Part shown: positions 6,725 through 9,010 of the stretch, piece after piece
How positions within the stretch are numbered: the stretch's first letter is position 1
Layout of the letters: each line of letters opens with the position of its first letter
Assembly (NCBI GenBank): GCA_027717925.1
Contig: JALLON010000102.1
Coordinates: forward strand, 1 to 9,010
Direction: 5' to 3'
DNA: 9,010 nucleotides
Source: Acidobacteria bacterium AH-259-G07
GTDB taxonomy: Bacteria > Acidobacteriota > UBA6911 > RPQK01 > JADFOI01
Notes under the pieces: generated by a model
What the model was told of the DNA's origin: nothing
Seen by the model: only the letters and a program-made list of their open reading frames with translations
The model's database searches: none
Program-made: the position numbers and the translations under genes

Positions 6725-7357
6725 ATGCACTCGGTGAAGCCGGGAAAATTCATCACGCTTGAAGGGGTCGAGGGCTGTGGCAAGAGCGTACAGTTACGCC
6801 TCTTGGAAGAGGAACTGCGTGGACGCAACGTTGCCTTCATCACCACTCAACAGCCAGGGGGGACACTCTTTGGAAGAGAACTCCGCCAGATTCTTTTGCA
6901 CAAGGACGGAGCCAAACGTGAACCGGTGGCGGAGTTGCTGCTGTACCTGGCCGATCGGTATCAACATCTCAAAGAAGTCATTGAACCGGCTTTGGTCCGT
7001 GGTCTTCATGTCATCTGTGATCGTTATCATGACGCCACCCTTGCATATCAGGGACATGCCCGGGGTATTGGCTTCAAAACCGTTGATCAATTGGCTGAGA
7101 TTCTGCAACTGCGAGTTCCTCATCTGACTCTGGTTTTGGATGTGGAAGTGGAGGTTGGCCTGAAGCGAGCGTGTGAGAGGAACCAAAGAGAACACAAAGA
7201 GACGTGGGGGCGATTTGAGGCCGAGGATTTGGAATTTCACCGGAAGGTGAGAGAGGGCTATCGGTTGCTTGCGGAAAGGGAGCCCGATCGAGTGCTCCTC
7301 CTTGATGCCTCTGGCCCCCCCCCACGAGGTGTTCAAAAGAATCTTAAGAGTGCTTGA
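6725..7357 (+). CDS. tmk: Thymidylate kinase (dTMP kinase), C-terminus frameshifted
   Basis: The enzyme phosphorylates dTMP to dTDP with ATP, an essential step to dTTP. Seen from the ATG at 6725: the P-loop GVEGCGKS at residues 14-21, the DRY motif at 99-101, AYQGHARGI, a LID segment around RNQREHKETWGRFEAEDLEFHRKVREGY, and LLLDASGP. AGGGGA lies 10 nt before 6725; an in-frame ATG at 6704 has no Shine-Dalgarno and would add seven residues. Two motifs differ from the family: TTQQPGGT (40-47) replaces the usual TREPGGT, and DRYHDATLAYQG has Ala where Ser is usual. After nine C at 7315-7323 the frame ends in PRGVQKNLKSA, which is not tmk-like. One base fewer gives the normal C-terminal helix (see the next entry). 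It heads the tmk-holB-ricT cluster. Confidence 0.9.
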   Translation: MHSVKPGKFITLEGVEGCGKSVQLRLLEEELRGRNVAFITTQQPGGTLFGRELRQILLHKDGAKREPVAELLLYLADRYQHLKEVIEPALVRGLHVICDRYHDATLAYQGHARGIGFKTVDQLAEILQLRVPHLTLVLDVEVEVGLKRACERNQREHKETWGRFEAEDLEFHRKVREGYRLLAEREPDRVLLLDASGPPPRGVQKNLKSA

Positions 7358-7382
7358 AGCGAGGGAAATGTTTGCAGCATGA
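7315..7382 (+). other. tmk: Frameshifted C-terminal coding tail of tmk
   Basis: Past the C9 run (7315-7323), the shifted frame reads HEVFKRILRVLEAREMFAA and stops at TGA 7380-7382. This matches the usual Tmk ending (a VFKRILRVLE-type amphipathic helix), and its stop overlaps the holB ATG at 7379 as ATGA. The current frame instead stops at 7355-7357. With eight C instead of nine, tmk would be continuous. The cause may be a homopolymer error in the sequence, a real mutation, or slippage during expression; the sequence alone cannot decide. Confidence 0.8.
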
Positions 7383-8389
7383 GACTCGAAAACTTTGTTG
7401 GAAACCAACGGATCGTTGGACTGCTGCGGCGAGGCCGGCTTCCACAGGCCAGCCTTTTCACTGGCCCTGAAGGCATAGGGAAGAAGACGCTGGCTTTGAG
7501 CCTGGCCGCATTGACCAATTGTAAGGATGGCAGCGGGACCGATCTGTGCGAAAAGTGTTCTTCCTGCGTGAAGGCGGCAATTGGGAATCATCCTGATATT
7601 TCGCTCTTCCAGCCCCAAAAGCACTTCATTCGCATCGACGCGATGCGGGAGCTAAATCGGGAGGTCCGATTTCGACCCTTTGAGGGACGACTTCGCCTTT
7701 TCATCATTGACCAGGCGGAAACAATGACCCATGAGGCTGCCAACTCCATTTTGAAAACACTGGAGGAGCCTCCCGAGACATCCCGCATTGTTTTGGTCAG
7801 TGCTTTTCCTCACCGCCTCCTGCCCACCATTCGCTCGCGCTGTCAGGACTTTTGTTTTCACCCTCTAGATCGCAAAGAAATTCGGACTTATCTGGAGAAT
7901 CATCTCCCAGGAGAGGATGCGGAGTTAAGAGCTGCTTTCGCCGATGGAAGCATCGGCACTGCTCTCGAGCTGAATCTTGAAGAGACCTTACCAGACCGGG
8001 ACCGAATGCTGGAATTGCTCACCTCGTGGTGTCGACGGCAGTCCTTCGAAATACTGTACAGGAAGTGCGAAGAGCAGCCTTTGCGAAGTGACCTCAAAAA
8101 ACGTGAGCGCGTACGACACTATTTGGATCTTTTGCAACTACTCGGTGAGGACCTGTACTTTCTCCAGGTAAAAACCCCAGACCGTGTGGTCAACCGGGAT
8201 CGAATTACGGATTTAGAAAAGCTTTCGGAAGGTATAAGCTTGAGTTGGATCAAGGATTTACTTTACGATATTGATCGATCGAGATGGGAGATTGATCATT
8301 ATGTGAATCCTCTGATGTGCTTTGAGACACTCTGGTTAATGAATCCGGGGGAAGCATCGAATGCTGGAAATCGTCACCGTCAAGTTTGA
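7379..8389 (+). CDS. holB: DNA polymerase III subunit delta' (clamp loader)
   Basis: The delta' subunit is the stator of the gamma/tau complex that opens and loads the beta clamp at replication forks. The 336 residues show an AAA+ domain with Walker A GPEGIGKKT at 29-37, a four-cysteine zinc module (Cys48, 57, 60, 63), a Walker B-like LFIIDQAE at 107-114, NSILKTLEEPPETSRIVLVS, and the SRC motif at 153-155 (IRSRCQ). A helical collar domain follows, less conserved as usual. The Walker A motif is better preserved than in the Escherichia coli protein, as is common outside Proteobacteria. The ATG overlaps the stop of the repaired tmk frame as ATGA, and its 3' end overlaps the ricT start by 29 bp, indicating a tightly coupled operon. 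A GAGGG lies 13 nt before the start, somewhat far. Confidence 0.93.
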   Translation: MRLENFVGNQRIVGLLRRGRLPQASLFTGPEGIGKKTLALSLAALTNCKDGSGTDLCEKCSSCVKAAIGNHPDISLFQPQKHFIRIDAMRELNREVRFRPFEGRLRLFIIDQAETMTHEAANSILKTLEEPPETSRIVLVSAFPHRLLPTIRSRCQDFCFHPLDRKEIRTYLENHLPGEDAELRAAFADGSIGTALELNLEETLPDRDRMLELLTSWCRRQSFEILYRKCEEQPLRSDLKKRERVRHYLDLLQLLGEDLYFLQVKTPDRVVNRDRITDLEKLSEGISLSWIKDLLYDIDRSRWEIDHYVNPLMCFETLWLMNPGEASNAGNRHRQV

Positions 8390-9010
8390 GGCAAATAAGA
8401 CAGCTTCCAACTTTCTGGCCCACGACGTGGGTCTCCGTGTTGGGGATCGCTGCATCGTGAGCACAGAACGAGGAGTTGAGTTGGGCCTGGTGCTCAAAGG
8501 GTGCAAAGCGGAAAATCTCCAACTTGGCGATTCTAAAGTTCAGAAGGCTCTTAGAAAAGCGACCGAGCGGGACCTTTATCTTTATGAGAAGAAAAAAGAT
8601 CGAGAAGATTCCGCGTACCGATTGTGCAAGAAGCTGCTCAAAGCTCACAAGCTGCCCATGAAGCTCTCTAAAGTGGAGTATATCTTTGATGGGAGTCGTG
8701 TGGTTTTTTTTTTAACGGCCAATCAGCGTGTAGATTTTCGTCGGCTTGTTAAAGATTTGGCTCGTCGACTGCGGAGCCGAATCGAAATGCGGCAGATTGG
8801 TGCGCGTGACGAGGCCAAGTTGGTGGGCGGACAAGGCTGCTGCGGTTTAGGTGAGAATTGCTCTGCGCGGTTCTTGAAGGAATTGAAATCCGTCAGTGTT
8901 CGGGCAGCCAAAGAACAAGGTCTTACTGTGAACCCGGGTCGGCTCTCGGGTATGTGCGGCCGCTTGAAGTGCTGTTTAAATTATGAGATTGGCAACTGCG
9001 GCGGGGGCAG
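8361..9010 (+). CDS. ricT: RicT/YaaT family (PSP1 domain) protein, 3' end beyond window
   Basis: The frame is open from ATG 8361 to the window end (216 codons), so the gene is partial. GGGGGAAG lies 8-10 nt before the start, inside the end of holB. Family PSP1 C-terminal features are clear: RVDFRRLVKDLARRLRSRIEMRQIGARDEAKLVGG (about 123-157), then a cysteine cluster, VSVRAAKEQGL, NPGRLSGMCGRLKCCLNYE (191-209). In Bacillus subtilis, YaaT (RicT) works with YlbF and YmcA as an Fe-S-binding complex that affects RNase Y-dependent RNA maturation and the Spo0A phosphorelay. The second cysteine motif is canonical (Cys199, 204, 205), but the first is rearranged (Cys160, 161, 167; usually C-x4-CC). A T10 run at 8704-8713 keeps frame. 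The tmk-holB-ricT order is a widely seen arrangement. Confidence 0.92.
   Translation, partial: MLEIVTVKFEANKTASNFLAHDVGLRVGDRCIVSTERGVELGLVLKGCKAENLQLGDSKVQKALRKATERDLYLYEKKKDREDSAYRLCKKLLKAHKLPMKLSKVEYIFDGSRVVFFLTANQRVDFRRLVKDLARRLRSRIEMRQIGARDEAKLVGGQGCCGLGENCSARFLKELKSVSVRAAKEQGLTVNPGRLSGMCGRLKCCLNYEIGNCGGG

Overview
The window is a stretch of ordinary bacterial housekeeping chromosome. A gene for a secreted, probably beta-barrel outer-membrane protein points to a Gram-negative-type (diderm) organism. The AdoCbl-dependent ribonucleotide reductase, the gene mix and the low-complexity intergenic inverted repeats would fit Acidobacteriota or a related deep lineage, but that placement is a guess from general impression. 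I see no transposase, phage gene, CRISPR array, rRNA or tRNA.

Layout. Positions 1-2543 read rightward: the 3' part of grpE, then dnaJ (TTG start), then an unrecognised signal-peptide/beta-barrel gene. A roughly 200-bp imperfect inverted repeat (about 2561-2760) fills the gap to the convergent gene nrdJ. Positions 2761-6596 read leftward, in transcription order yggS (PLP homeostasis), a DUF167/YggU gene and nrdJ. yggS and DUF167 overlap in an ATGA. A 129-bp gap ahead of nrdJ, together with the last codons of DUF167, holds two sites resembling NrdR boxes, 32 bp apart. A second short inverted repeat (about 6626-6692) sits in the divergent yggS/tmk gap. Positions 6704-9010 read rightward: tmk, holB and the 5' part of ricT, matching the known tmk-holB-ricT(yaaT) neighbourhood of Firmicutes and other bacteria.

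How the genes fit together. GrpE and DnaJ are the nucleotide-exchange factor and J-protein of the DnaK chaperone cycle. NrdJ and Tmk both supply dNTPs, and HolB is part of the replicase clamp loader, so the right two thirds has a DNA-precursor and replication theme. RicT is an RNA-maturation and phosphorelay-associated protein that commonly travels with holB.

Most notable points: (1) tmk is frameshifted at a run of nine C. Removing one C restores a canonical C-terminal helix and a stop that overlaps the holB start as ATGA. (2) A candidate NrdR operator pair precedes nrdJ. (3) Two intergenic hairpin repeats are built from short 7-8 nt units. (4) Conserved motifs depart from family norms in Tmk and in the RicT cysteine motif. 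I found no convincing new multi-gene system.
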